The position numbers were made by a program, and so were the translations under genes. Positions 48,954 through 60,330 of a stretch of DNA of 64,000 bases are shown in pieces. This DNA is from Boswellia sacra (taxonomy: Eukaryota > Streptophyta > Magnoliopsida > Sapindales > Burseraceae): contig SNVD02006237.1 of NCBI GenBank assembly GCA_013180625.2, positions 124,001 to 188,000 of the forward strand, in the 5' to 3' direction. Within the stretch, counting starts at the first letter, position 1; each line of letters begins with the position of its first letter. Below the pieces are notes generated by a model, which was not told the origin of the DNA, did not search any database, and saw only the letters and a list, made by a program, of their open reading frames with translations.

Positions 48954-51485
48954 ATGAGTCACGCATCCCAACACTCAACCTCCCTAAAGGTTGACGAAGA
49001 AATCGAGGTAGAAGCACCTCCCCGATGTCGAAGGGTAGTTGATACTGGGAGAGCTTTAGTAATATCCTCTGGGATGGCCCTTAATCCCAAGCAACCCCGA
49101 CTTCTACCTAGGAGACGAAAGAAAGGCAAGACGAGTCGATTGACTACTATGGAGCATACCATACGGAATTTTGGTGAGCAAATGAACCGCATGGTGACCA
49201 TGTTCAATCAAGCTTTTGGACAGAGTACTCAACAGGCTGGAAATGCTGCTAGAAACACCCCAAGGAATGTTATGATGGTAGCTAATGTCCCAACTGATGT
49301 CGGTGGACATACTGACCTGGTCGCCCAGACTACTGGATTACCTCTCCAGCAGGTCATTCAACCAAATCTTTCCTATCCTATTGTTCAGGGAGGAGATGGT
49401 CGCCCAAAGATCCCTCCTCCTCCACTGATCATATCTGAACAACGATTGGAAGCAGTAGACCTTCGTCACTCTTTAAATAAAAAGCGTCATACAAGTGTTG
49501 AGTAAGGACAAAAAGGAAGTAATGTTGATCAGCCAGCCTATTCTTATCGTGGTCCTTACGCTCCAAGGGGTAACTTCCAATAAAAAAGAAATCGCCCCAA
49601 CTCACCACCTAGAAGTAAGGATCATCGCCCAAATGTTATTCCAATAGATGTCTCAGAAGAGGAAACATCAGATAATCATTATGCGGAATTCAAGCGAGAA
49701 ATGGATGAGAAAATTCATAAACTAGAGAAGTTGATTAAGCGTTCAAGAGGAGAAGAGGATGGTCGTCCACAATGGGAATCACCCTTAGCTGAAGATATTC
49801 TTAGGGAAAGATACTCGTACGGATTTCGGATGCCACAACTTGAGCTTTACCAAGGGACAACTGACCCCTGAGAGCATTTAGACTCTTTTGTTTCTCATAT
49901 GGAGATACAAGGGGTCTCAGGGGGAATAATGTGTAGAACTTTCTCTCTTACCCTTAGAGGATCAGCTAAGCACTGGTATAGGAGGTTACCAGCCTCACCC
50001 ATCTCCAGCTTTGATGAGCTTGCTCGTAGTTTTCTAACACACTTTGGTAATATGAAAACAAGAAGTCGTCCAGCACAGAGCCTCCTTTCAATCAAGCAGG
50101 GTCATAATGAATCACTCCATGTATTCGTGGACAGGTACTAGCGGGAGTTTGCTCGAGTGGATCTATTTAATGATGGTTATGCTATGCAAGGTCTGGTCCA
50201 AGGAATCAAAGGGGAGCTCCCTTTAGCATGGGAATTCTCTGTTAACCTCCCACACACGTACCAAGAAGCATTGGCAAGGATCTCTAGCCATACCGATATA
50301 GAGGAGATTTTTCAAGCAAATTACCCTGGGCAAACTCCAGTGACTCCTAATTCCTCACGTACAGATAGACGACCATATGACAATCACAGAAGAGAACATC
50401 ATGATAGAAATCGGAGGTCAACCTTAGATCGACGCTCCGCGCAAGATACATTTAAAAATGATTGTCTCTTGTTGCAAGGGCCATCCATCCAACCCCGCTA
50501 AGAGCATCATCATCAACCCCAGGAGGAGCACCGTACTTTCACATTACTTAATATGCCACAGCAAGATATCTTAAAAGAAATCAAAGATAAGGGTCTACTG
50601 AAAGAACCTGCCCCCTTACGGTTGAATCCAAGAGCAAGAGACAAGAGAAAGTTTTGTCATTTTCACCGGGCTCATGGTCATAACACTGTAGATTGTTTTG
50701 AACTAAGGAAACAAATCGAGGGTCTTATCAAGGATGGCCAGCTACAAGAATACATTTATCGCCCTCCTGAACCATCCAGCAAGAATGACAAAGGGAAAGA
50801 ACCATTAGAAGAAGTAACCACGATTTTTGAGGGAATAGTGGCTGGTCCGAGTGCCCAAGCCCGAAGGCACCTAGCTAGGCAAGCAAGATATGACCTCCCT
50901 CGCTATAAAGTCAACTTGACAACCTCTTCTACCAGTGTTGGGGATCATGACGTTATCTCTTTTTCATCTCAAGATACGCAGGATATTCATCATCCTCATT
51001 GTGATGCCTTGGTCCTCACAGTAATTGTGGCCAATAAAAGGTTAAGAAGAGTATTGGTTGACAACGGGAGCTCAGCTGACATAATGTCATTGGATGCATT
51101 TGATCGACTGGGTCTTAACCGTAGAGATATGAGAGGCATCTAAACTTCTCTGATAGGATTCACTGGAGGAAAAGTTATTCCTGAATGAATAATATCGTTA
51201 CCAGTGACCTTGGGAGAAGGCTCCCTACAGACAACCAAGATGGTGAATTTTCTCGTGGTAGATCATCTGGGTATTTATAACGCCATTCTTGGATGGCTAT
51301 CACTTTACGACTTCAAAGCAGTAATGGGTGTCTATCATCATGTCTTGAAATTTCCAACATCTGCAGGGATGGGAGAAGTTAGAGGTGAACAACGAACCTC
51401 TCGAGAATGCTACAACATGACTTTTAAAGAGAAGACACATAAGCTATTGATGATTCGAGGAGAACCTTCTTCGGGCATAAGCTAA
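48954..51485 (+). pseudogene. Gypsy gag-protease region, degenerate
   Basis: Plus-strand blocks 48954-49505, 49899-50141, 50157-50501, 50553-51143 and 51204-51485 read as one interrupted gag-protease polyprotein. The gag core is recognisable around 49830-50330 (LTLRGSAKHWYRRLP, FLTHFGNMKTRSRPAQSL). A zinc-knuckle-like CHFHRAHGHNTVDC lies near 50660. The retropepsin active-site motif is VLVDNGSSADIMSLDAFDRL near 51055-51110. Stop codons at about 49503, 49580, 49869, 50139, 50499, 51141 and 51186 break the frame; at least one fits TGG to TGA (DPWEHL context) and one fits CAG to TAG. It cannot make a functional polyprotein. Confidence 0.9.
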
Positions 51486-51663
51486 GTGGGAAAGTACTAC
51501 AAAATACTCAAGATCCCATTGATGGAGCGTTAGGGCCTAACTGGGAGGGTCCTTATCGAGTCAAAGCAGTCATCCGACCAGGCACCTATAGACTGGTCAC
51601 CATGGATGGGAGGTTGCTTCGTCATCCATGAAATATTGAGTACTTAAAAAAGTATTATCCATG
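51486..51663 (+). pseudogene. C-terminal remnant of Gypsy pol (after integrase)
   Basis: The frame from about 51487 reads GPNWEGPYRVKAVI, then GTYRLVTMDGRLLRHP and YLKKYYP, the usual last segment of plant Gypsy pol polyproteins downstream of integrase. It is fused directly to the protease part near 51480, so some 3 kb of pol has been lost in one deletion. Confidence 0.85.
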
Positions 51664-51875
51664 ATCTCTTTATATATGTAATAACTCCTTGTATGGACTT
51701 ATGCATGTATAACAACTCCCATAGGAGACGTATAAAGAGATTATCAATAAAATATTCAATTTACCCCATTACCATTCGTTCATATTTAAAGACTCATTTA
51801 TGATCAAGTTACAAGAAGCTCACTTAGGCCTATATCCGAAGATGATGAGTTAGAGTCTCCTTACTTGGCTTCCCA

Positions 51876-52115
51876 TCAATGTTCAACTTCAGGATCACTA
51901 TCTGAGGTAGCAGAAGACGACCAGTCGCTCTCCCTCTCAGCCTCTACCACATTGGGATTAACAAAATTATGCCCTAACTCGCGATCTTGACAAAAAAAGT
52001 TCTGATAAAACTCATTAATCTCTCTACGGTTAGTCGCAGGATCCTTATTCCTTGTTGACTGGGTTTGATGACTTGGTTCCCCCCGTAGCACTATCACAGT
52101 TTTAATTCTAGCCAT
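51876..52115 (-). other. Antisense open frame in the 3' region of the Gypsy element
   Basis: A 79-codon minus-strand frame downstream of pol begins MARIKTVIVLRGEP and ends in an acidic, serine-rich tail (SSSATSDSDPEVEH). Some plant Gypsy lineages of the Tat group (for example Retand-like) are known to carry an extra antisense frame at this place. I do not recognise the protein and cannot show that it is expressed. It may be a relic of such a frame or chance. Confidence 0.4.
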
Positions 52116-52339
52116 CTACACAGTTAAAGAGGAGTCGTTAGTCATCAAACCAAGTCTACTAAGGAAGGAAAGAGATGAGAGGAAAGAAATGCTAAGAGAC
52201 TATATTGAAAACTTTTTAAATAGCCGTTGAAAAATATTTTTCACCCTTGAAAAGAAAAATATCAAGTTGGTCCTTGACCAAAAGTATATAGTTGGTCTTT
52301 GAAAAAAAAAAAATATTTTGGGAAGATGTGTAAGTTTTA

Positions 52340-52605
52340 GGATTTTGCAAAATGACCCCTGTTCATAGCTTTCGAAACTGGCAGAATGCCCCCTGTTCAT
52401 AGCTTTCGAAACTTGCAGAATGCCCCCTATTCATAGTTTTCAAAACTGGCAGAATACCCCCTGTGCATAGTTTCCAAAACTGGCAGAATGCCCCCTGTTC
52501 ATAGTTTTCAAAATTTTCAAAAAAGACCCATATTCATAGTTTCCGAACTTTGCAAAATAACCCTTCTTCATAGTTTTAAAAACTGGCAGAAAGACCCCGC
52601 AACTA
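52340..52605. repeat. 34-bp tandem repeat, about seven to eight copies
   Basis: TTCATAG(T/C)TTTC followed by AAACTGGCAGAATGCCCCCT recurs with spacing of 34-35 bp (TCATAG or its variant at 52363, 52397, 52431, 52465, 52499, 52534, 52568). It lies in the non-coding 3' part of the Gypsy element. Confidence 0.9.
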
Positions 52606-52682
52606 AAACTGAAGTTTGAAAAATTGCAGCAAGGCCCCTACGACTGGAAATAACGTAGAAACAAAATCACGACTTCTCAGCC

Positions 52683-53160
52683 ATGCAGTTTGGCCTTCGC
52701 GTGCACCTCGCCCCTTACGAGCTCGGTCATCGCATGCAGCTCGCCCCTCACGAGCTCGACCTTCGCATACAGCTCGCCCATCGCGAGCCTGCCCTTCGCA
52801 TGCTCGACCTCCCCCCGTTCATTCGCCTCTCGCCCATGCGAACTCGCCCCTCGCAGTCTCTCCATTCGCGTGCAGCTCGCCTCTCGCGAGCTCGGTCTTC
52901 GCCTGCAGCTCGCCCCTCGCGAGCCCGGCCTTCGCATGCAGCTCGCCTATCGCGAGCCCGCCCTTCGCATGCTCAACCTCCCTTCGTTCATTCGCCTCTC
53001 GCCCTTGCAAACTCAGCCCTCACCTTTGGGAGTTCACCCTTCTCATGCAGCTCGCCTTTCTCTTCTTATATGGTCATCTCTCATGTGCTTATTGCTCGCC
53101 CCTCGCATGGTCATCGCTCGCCCCTCGCATGGTCATCGCTCGCCCACCTTCAACTCCATG
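52683..53160. repeat. 33-bp GC-rich tandem repeat in the Gypsy 3' region
   Basis: CAGCTCGCC(C/T)(A/C)TCGCGAGC recurs with 33-bp spacing (for example at 52737, 52770, 52873, 52906, 52939). Because 33 is a multiple of three and the units lack stops, long open frames appear in several frames on both strands (up to 236 codons). These are repeat by-products, not genes. Confidence 0.85.
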
Positions 53161-54009
53161 AGCTTGCCACTCACATGGTCATCACTTACCCACTTTCAAC
53201 TCCTCTCACTTTCCTCATGCAGTAAGCCATCACGTTCCAGAAGCCTTCCCACTCATTTATCACTCACCCACCCTCCATCACGTTCTCAAGTATGCTTAAG
53301 CACAACTATGATCACTCTTAGTTTCACAAATCTGTTGAACCATAGCAACTCACTTTGGTTCTTAAGCTTCATGCGTCTAAATCCCTTATATTTTACATAA
53401 ACCTACGTATTTCATTATGTTGTCTCTAACCTAGTTGGTGTGTTCATTATATTTCACATTGTTTTAGCAGCTCTGAATTGGGTTGTCAAAGTATACCCAC
53501 GACCAAGGTTCCGTTCATGTTTACTGCCTGGAACTTGTTTTAAAATATTCAACACAAGCTATATTCAATTAGTTCAAGTCCACTACGTCTCCTAGCGTGT
53601 TTGGTAATTAATTAAATATTATTTGCCATCATTTTGTATGCCACTCCCACGGGTCCATGCACTCATGATATATATGTATTTGTTTAATAGAACATGATTA
53701 TTGCACCTGGTATCATGACTCAAACGGTTTTGTCTTCCTATATTATATCATATTACTTACATGCTTCATGCAATATTAAATCTCATGCCACATGCTTGCA
53801 CTACTAATATATTCCCATTATATTAAAGGGTTTCAAGTCATTCATTACCACATCTCCTTTTTGATACGTTTTTATAATGCAAAGCCTTCAACATTCTTTA
53901 TATTTGTTTGAAGAAATTTCCACTTACATGTGACATACTAAAAAATCATGCATTCCACATCCAAGATAGATTATTTTATTTGTTTGGATGATTTATATTC
54001 TTAGGCCAA

Positions 54010-54140
54010 GGAATGCTCGCCCTTCACATGCAGCTCGCCCTTTGCGAGCCCGCCCTTCGCATGCTTGCCCCTCGCGAGCTCGCCCATGGTTGCTTGGGTA
54101 CTGCCCCTCGTTCGCTCGCCCTTCACCCGCTCGCCTCTTG
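54010..54140. repeat. Second block of the GC-rich CTCGCCC repeats
   Basis: GCTCGCCC, TTCGCATGC and CGCGAGCTCG words of the 52683-53160 array reappear after about 850 bp of AT-richer sequence. Confidence 0.75.
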
Positions 54141-54549
54141 CCAACTAGGCCTCACTTTTTGATGCATGCACTACACTACTACATTTTTATTCTATTTCTC
54201 CACTCACTTTCCTTCTCTCATGTGGTCATTTCATCATCAAGCCCTTATATGCATTTTGCCTAACTTTACATCCCGCATCTCCACTCAATCACAATTTACC
54301 CCTTTACAAATTTTTAGCAAACCAAGTTGAAATACAATTATCACATATTATCTAAAACTCTCCTTCGTAGGGAGCTCACTAGCTCATTATCATATGTGGC
54401 ACCAACCTAAGGTTCATGCCACATAGAACCCTTATACATAATAAATTTACATCTTTGGGCTTGCTCACTGATACACTTGAATTATGTTCCTGAATAATTT
54501 AATCGCCCCTACGTCGACCCGTTATTCGACTTGGGCTTGGGGGGACTAC

Positions 54550-54931
54550 TGTTATGGTCATAACAAAATTGGGCTTTAATTAAATCTAACACAGTAAGCC
54601 CATTATTGAAGCCCGTTATTTAGGCCTACTATCTGGATCCCACAATAACTCCTCCTGATGCCTATATAAACCCTCCAAACTTTTACTCAAGGTATGCACA
54701 CTTTTCTAAACTCTTTCTCTCTCTAAATTTCCTTTGCTTTTGAGAGCTTCTCTTTCTAGGAAATTCTTCTAGAAAATTTCGGAGTGCCGAAAACTGACTT
54801 GAGCGTCGGAGGGTTTTCGCCGGCACCACTGCCGGCACCCCTGACTATTTTTCTTTGTTCTCAGGATTGGACCCGACGTACAATTCGAGCTTCAACCCGC
54901 TTTCCGACCGTCCGAAAATCGTGCATCAACA
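54550..54931 (+). repeat. 3' LTR of the Gypsy element (382 bp)
   Basis: It starts TGTTATGGTCATAAC and ends CGTGCATCAACA. It is longer than the 5' LTR mainly because of a short duplication of a GCCGGCACC-type word near 54820-54840. Confidence 0.92.
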
Positions 54932-55157
54932 ATAATAATAAATTACATAATTGAATCAAAAAAGGAAAAGAAGAAGAAGTACAAGCAGAAGCACTCTAGC
55001 TAACTTCTCAAGGAGAAGAAGCTCTTTCTCACTTTTGGCGCCTATTAAATCCTTTGCTCCTTACTTTTATTCTATTTAATTAAAAAAAAAACCTTCCCTA
55101 ACCTTAATTATATTTTTATGTAGAATCTATGTAACTTAGTTATTGTCTAAAGAATGC

Positions 55158-56783
55158 CTAGTCTACCTTCTTAGAAAATGGAACAAGAGGGAGTCTACCA
55201 CAATCATAATCTATAGCACCATAAACCCTGGAAAAAATGAACTTGAAGAAAACACCTATCAGAAATTTCATCCACCATTGTGACCCTCCTTGCTGAATCC
55301 ACCCTTAAAGATATGACACTGTGACCAACATACTCGCACGCCACCTTCTTTCTTTAATATAACCATCTATAGCTTGAGAGATGTCCCCTGGAACAAGTGT
55401 TCCATTTTTTATCAGTGAATTGCCTATGTGCCTGCCAAGTACCACTGCATCTTCTAGAGCTGTGCACCCACCTTGCCCAAGATCAGGTGTCATGGGGTGC
55501 ATTGCGTCACCAGCCACTGTGATTTTCCCTTTCCCTAGATTTCCATGCATGATGTCCCATGGATGCCTGAACCTCAATGGAGCCCATGTAAATGTTGAAG
55601 GATCACAATGACGGACCATTTCTAGATATATTTCAGGGAAACCCTTGACATGTTTCTCAAGTAATTCTCTTTGTAACAATTCAGGATTTCCTGCCATGTT
55701 CTCTCCTGAATATATATATATATATATATAAACATGTTTGAAAAACATTGGAATATGGGATTTGAAACTTGGAATGTGACACAAAAACATTGGCAAAATG
55801 GAGGGTCTCTATGTGCCAACCTTTAGATTGACAAGTGATGAAGAACCAATAGACATCTTTATCATTGAGAGGAGCAAATCCAGCCCTATTCTCCCCATCT
55901 ACCCATTGCCTCGCTTGTTGCTTCAATCCATGGCCTTGAGGAAAAACAGCCAATCCACGAACAGCTGACCTACCCGAATCCACCAGCGCTGCAATTCCTA
56001 ACCAACGCGCCACCATGGAGTGCATGCCATCACATCCAATCAAAATCTATATATGGCCAAAGAGTGAATTAATCCACTCCATTTTATGACTACTTATCAG
56101 GATACCAAAAAAACCACATTAGAAGATAATAATACTTTAGATTTGATCAAAGTACCATCATCCAATGTATAATAGGAATATATGAACGTTCACCTTCCAG
56201 TGTTTGTGTTCCAATTTTAACAATACTGGAAGAAAAACGGATCCTCCCAGGTGGTAGTTCATGTGCCAAGGCCTCTAACAAGGCTTTGCGATGCACTACT
56301 TTTGGTCCAGCTGATCCATTCCTGCTTCATCATAACAACCAGCTATTTAGTTATTAAAATCTCCTGAAACTAATGCATATGTCAATTAAATGGGTCATGA
56401 ATTTTAACTCACTTGGGGTATAGAAATTCTTGACTAGCTCCAGTTGCAATATTGGTCACCAATCCCCTGCATTATCATAACATAAAATTTCAGTATCCAA
56501 GTACTGATTAATTTGTAACTTTTTTTGAAGGAGCATATATAAAGAAATGATATCAGTTACCCTTTAAGAGAAGCATAAAGGGAATTAAGCTTGTGAGAAA
56601 CACCAAGAGCATCAAGAGCAAGCCACGCGTTGGGACGAAGGCCTATGGCTGCACCAGTGGCTCGAAGCCCTTCATATTTTTCTAATACCAAGGCTTGAAT
56701 TCCTAGCCTCTTCAGAGCACGGCCACAGTTAACCCTGCTATGCCTGCACCAACTATCACCACATCTTCTTCCACCATTTCCAT
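55158..56783 (-). pseudogene. FAD-dependent monooxygenase copy H, recent pseudogene (sister of G)
   Basis: All five exons are in place on the minus strand: 56561-56783, 56413-56466, 56136-56321, 55821-56046 and 55158-55705. Compared with copy G, exon 1 has lost one base near 56718 (223 instead of 224 nt), which shifts the frame inside the nucleotide-binding domain. Exon 3 has lost one base near 56165 (186 instead of 187 nt). Exon 5 has a TCA-to-TAA stop at 55305, which removes the last 48 codons or so. Exon 4 has one extra codon. The DG motif (IGCDGMHS) and GD motif ([17 protein letters not shown]) are still readable. H shares with G the shortened end of exon 4 and the GPKVVHRK-type segment of exon 3. 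The splice donor of exon 3 is altered (AAAGTATT). Confidence 0.92.
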
Positions 56784-57312
56784 GATCTCGATATCCGAAA
56801 AGTAAACAACCTAATTACGCAGTTTATGTTGCAAAAACTAAAACAAGAGGCCAGATACTTATAAGATAATTATTTTAATGCAGTTGCAAGCAGTGACATA
56901 ATGATGTTGATTCATTTGACTTTTCATTTTTGGGAGAGAAGCACAAACACTTGAAAATGGTCAAGTTAAATAAAATAAATTAAAGCCGCCTTAGGGTTAA
57001 AATATGGACTCTTCTAACGACTGGATGATTTGTTACATGCTCTAGAGAATTTGTATATGATAGAAAGTTTTTTAATAATGAGCTTTAGAAAAGTCAATTT
57101 ATTTATTAATCTCATCATCACATGCATAATGAATAATATGATCACATGCAGCAAGAAAGGAAGTTTATGTATTTATTTAAGGTAATCTTAATGTGTATTA
57201 TAAGGATACATGTTAATATGTTAAAACATAATAAATGTTTGGACAAAATATGGTACAAAAGACTAAAGAATATAAGCCAATATGAACACTGGTGATGAAT
57301 ATTTCTAGTTGA
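56784..57312. other. Upstream flank of copy H
   Basis: This matches the region upstream of copy G (TAAGATAATTATTTTAATGC, GTTGCAAGCAGTGACATAAT, then CTTCTAACGA). It carries a weakened TATA-like word (TTATAAGT on the minus strand near 56855). Confidence 0.6.
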
Positions 57313-58916
57313 TAGAATGGCAAAATGACTCAGTCAGGGCCGGTGACTTAGAAAACCCAAACATCCGGTGCTGGGGAATTGCCAAAAAAATTTGGGAAAT
57401 TGGCCGAGGCTAGGGAGCAATTTTTCTACCCGGCCGATGACCTAGAATTGAACTCGGGATGCAATTGAATTAAGATTATATCAAATAACTTTTATATCCC
57501 TTAAGTTGCAATACTTACTTATAGCTCCTTTTGTATATCTAAGTCCATTTTCTAAATTTTTTAAAGAGTAGTTCTATTTGGCCCCCACTTTTTAACTTTT
57601 CAATCCCCACTTTTTCATTCATATTTTTTTTTGACAATTTTACCCCTAAACAAAATTTTAAAGAGGATAAAAAATTCTAAAACTGTAAAGATATAAAACA
57701 GGAAAAAGTTTTCACTTTAAAAAACAAGTTTAGTAAACTGGTGGAATTCAAGTTCTACTAGACAGTTATCTAAGCATATTTTATGCTAAAGATTTTTACA
57801 CTAGAAACTTCATTAAAGATTAATGACCTGAAACATAAAACATAAAAATAATAAATAAAAAAAAATAAAAATCATTGAAATCTCACGCAATCCACCTTCA
57901 ACTTCATCCTCTTGTCTTGCCACTCTTTCTTTAGTGTTGTTATCTTTCATGGGCTTATATTCTTTCTTCCAATTTTTTTCTTCGTATATAGAATATCAAA
58001 GTAAATGAAATCAAAATCATATAGCAGGGTCCAAGCACACACATTCATTACACGAAAGCATACAAAAAGTACTTTTTTATGGCAATTATATGCTGTAATC
58101 ATTGCTCGTTTGGCTTGGAATAAGATTATATAATATATATTGCAAATTCTTTATAAGACGTATAGAGAATCCTTCCTTATTTTAGCCAAAACAAAAAAGT
58201 TCTTGTGACTCGAGCGAACTTTGTGCTTGACGTGGTTGACATTTATAAACAAAGTAAATAATTTTGATGAGTTTGCAGATCTGTTCTGCCACCCTCGTCT
58301 TAATAGATGTTTGAGAAAGAAACCCAAGGGCAAAGCAAAGGCAGGGGGAGGGCAGCCGGAAAGGATATTTCCTATTGATCTCTAAAATTGTTGTACATAT
58401 ATATTTAATATTTTCATAATGTAATAGAACTTACAAAGTAAAAGGGTAATTTGGAAATTAAATGGGGTTTAATAAGAAAGAAAGGGGGTTTTAAAATTTT
58501 TAGTTAGGTGAATTTAGAAACGAGGACTAAAAAGTTAAAAAATGGGGTTGAATAGAACAACTCTTTTTTAAAATAGCCAAACAGCCCAAAGCTCAGCCCA
58601 TGCCATACCTTAAAAAATTAAATAAAAAATGTTACAAACATAGTTTAAACCCCTTCCTTATTGCATATTCAAGCAACGCAATGCACTACTACTAGGCTAC
58701 AACCTATTTTACATCAACTTGTGACTGCCAAAAATATATATAGAATATTAAAAAGTTTTAGAATTAAAAGAAATATATATATAAAATCGGTTTTAATCCC
58801 GAGTTATTAGAAAACCTAGCCTCGACCCTCGAAAAAAAATTCAAGGGAATTTCTAGGGGCTGAATTCAAAAATTGGTGGCTAGATATCGCCCCGGTCCCG
58901 GGTTTTGCCATCCCTA
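57313..58916. mobile_element. Non-autonomous hAT-like element, 1604 bp
   Basis: Left end TAGAATGGCAAAA and right end TTTTGCCATCCCTA form an imperfect terminal inverted repeat of 13-14 bp. Direct flanks TAGTTGA occur at 57306-57312 and 58917-58923 (7 bp exact; an eighth base differs). The uninterrupted form (TTTCTAGTTGACAAGCAAGC) is present near copy G at about 42119, which shows the empty site. The ends are GC-rich (GGGCCGGTGAC; CCCCGGTCCCGGG) and the interior is AT-rich with no transposase. Confidence 0.88.
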
Positions 58917-59639
58917 TAGTTGACAGGTAAGCCAATATAACTAGCCAAACTTTCTTTATAATTACATAGGTTTAATGCAATTGCTAGAGGCAATGACATG
59001 CTTGAACATGACGTTGATTGAGTTAGTAGTAGTCAGATTTGGGCTCTAATATGTTTAGTACAAATTATCTTTAATTTCTTGTTTTTCCTTCTTCTTTGTT
59101 ACTGTATGATCAATGTAATTACCATCAAAATGCCCTCAAAAGGGTGTTATTAATAATTTTAGATAAAAACTAATTAATTTCTTTAAAAAAAAAGTCCCTC
59201 AAAAGTTTCATCATAAATTTATCCCTAGATATAGAGTCTATAGATATATACAAAGTATGTGAGAGCATCTTGAGTAACACAATCGAAGGTGTGTCACGTA
59301 TGTGTTCTTAATCATCCTAATTAGGTTGGAAGCAAGAAAGATAAATATCATGGTAATATCAAAGACTACCCTTATGATTTGGTATAATATCACTCAAAAA
59401 TGTACTTTGATATTTGCATTATTCTAATCCTTAGAGCTTGCATATTTTTATCACTTACTTTCATTTAACAGTTTTAGTTAATTTTTTTAGTGGCAGATTT
59501 ACAAAAAGACATTTTTTCCCTTCAACAACAAATCAAATAGAAATCATTCTTATAACCCTAATCCCTAATTCAGTTAAAAACCTAACGCTCACTTTTAATC
59601 CCGATTCCTATTTCATAAAGAAATCTGTTTGAGTGTATT

Positions 59640-59880
59640 GGTGTCGCTAATTCGGTGGAAGAAGGCTGCTACAATTGGTTTGGCTTAGGTGGTTGAGGGC
59701 TGTAATCGATGGTTTGGCGTGGGCCGCAACTTGGCAATGCAATTTTAAAAAAAAGGCTGCGATTTGGCGGTGCAATTGCAGGCCGTGATGGCTGCGACTT
59801 GGCGTGCAGTCTATTTTGCAGGTCGTAGTGGCTGTGACTTGGTGGTGCAATTGCTAGTCTCGTGCCTGGTTCTAGCAGAG
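59640..59880. repeat. Short degenerate repeats (GGCTGCGACTTGG / GGTGCAATTGCAGG)
   Basis: The words GGCTGCGA(C/T)TTGG and GGTGCAATTGC recur three to four times about 45-60 bp apart. The minus-strand frame of 67 codons here is a by-product. Confidence 0.65.
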
Positions 59881-60019
59881 TTTTTTTTTTTTTTTTTTAT
59901 TTAACCCTTTTTGAGATCCTTAACTAAATCTAACTTTTTTTTTAATTTTAACTATTTTTAATTCTTTTTTTATATCAAAAGATGTGGATATTTTTTTTAT
60001 TGTTAAAGTATAAAATACT

Positions 60020-60330
60020 ATTTTTATATAGTGTACGATATAGTAGTGTCAATTGCACGATGAAGTCGTATAAAATTCTTGAGACCTGTAATTTTGCATA
60101 ACTCTATCGTCAACTTGCACGATTTTTTTACACGATAGGGTCTTGAAGTTACACGACTTAGTCGTGCAATATTATAATAACTATATTTATAATATTGTTG
60201 ACAATTATTTTATGAGATGATTGTGTAAGTTACATGATATAATTATACAAATCATCTAAAATCTATTTTTTATTTTTTGCATGACTCTATCGTGCAATTG
60301 CACAACTATGTCGTGCAAAAAACTGTATAT
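60020..60330. repeat. Cluster of short palindromic TTGCACGA / TCGTGCAA words
   Basis: TTGCACGA, TCGTGCAA, ACACGA and related words occur at least ten times in both orientations inside otherwise AT-rich DNA (for example near 60053, 60115, 60140, 60160, 60289, 60312). Confidence 0.65.

Larger units (their letters stand above)
48511..54931 (+). mobile_element. Ty3/Gypsy LTR retrotransposon, internally deleted
   Basis: Two LTRs (48511-48878 and 54550-54931) flank an internal region with a primer-binding site just after the left LTR (TTGGCGCCGTCTGTGGGAAC) and a polypurine tract (GGGCTTGGGGGGACTAC) before the right LTR. Flanks are GTAAT (48506-48510) and ATAAT (54932-54936), a 5-bp duplication with one mismatch. 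Gag and protease remnants and the extreme C-terminal end of pol are present. Reverse transcriptase, RNase H and integrase core are missing. Removing the element rejoins the array flank block (TTTGGTAAT / AATAAATTACATAATTG). It is non-autonomous and full of stop codons. Confidence 0.92.

Noticed and set aside
52616..53400. Long overlapping open frames (up to 236 codons) in several frames
   Set aside because: They arise from the 33-bp GC-rich tandem repeat, whose period is a multiple of three and which lacks stops; composition is low-complexity in every frame.
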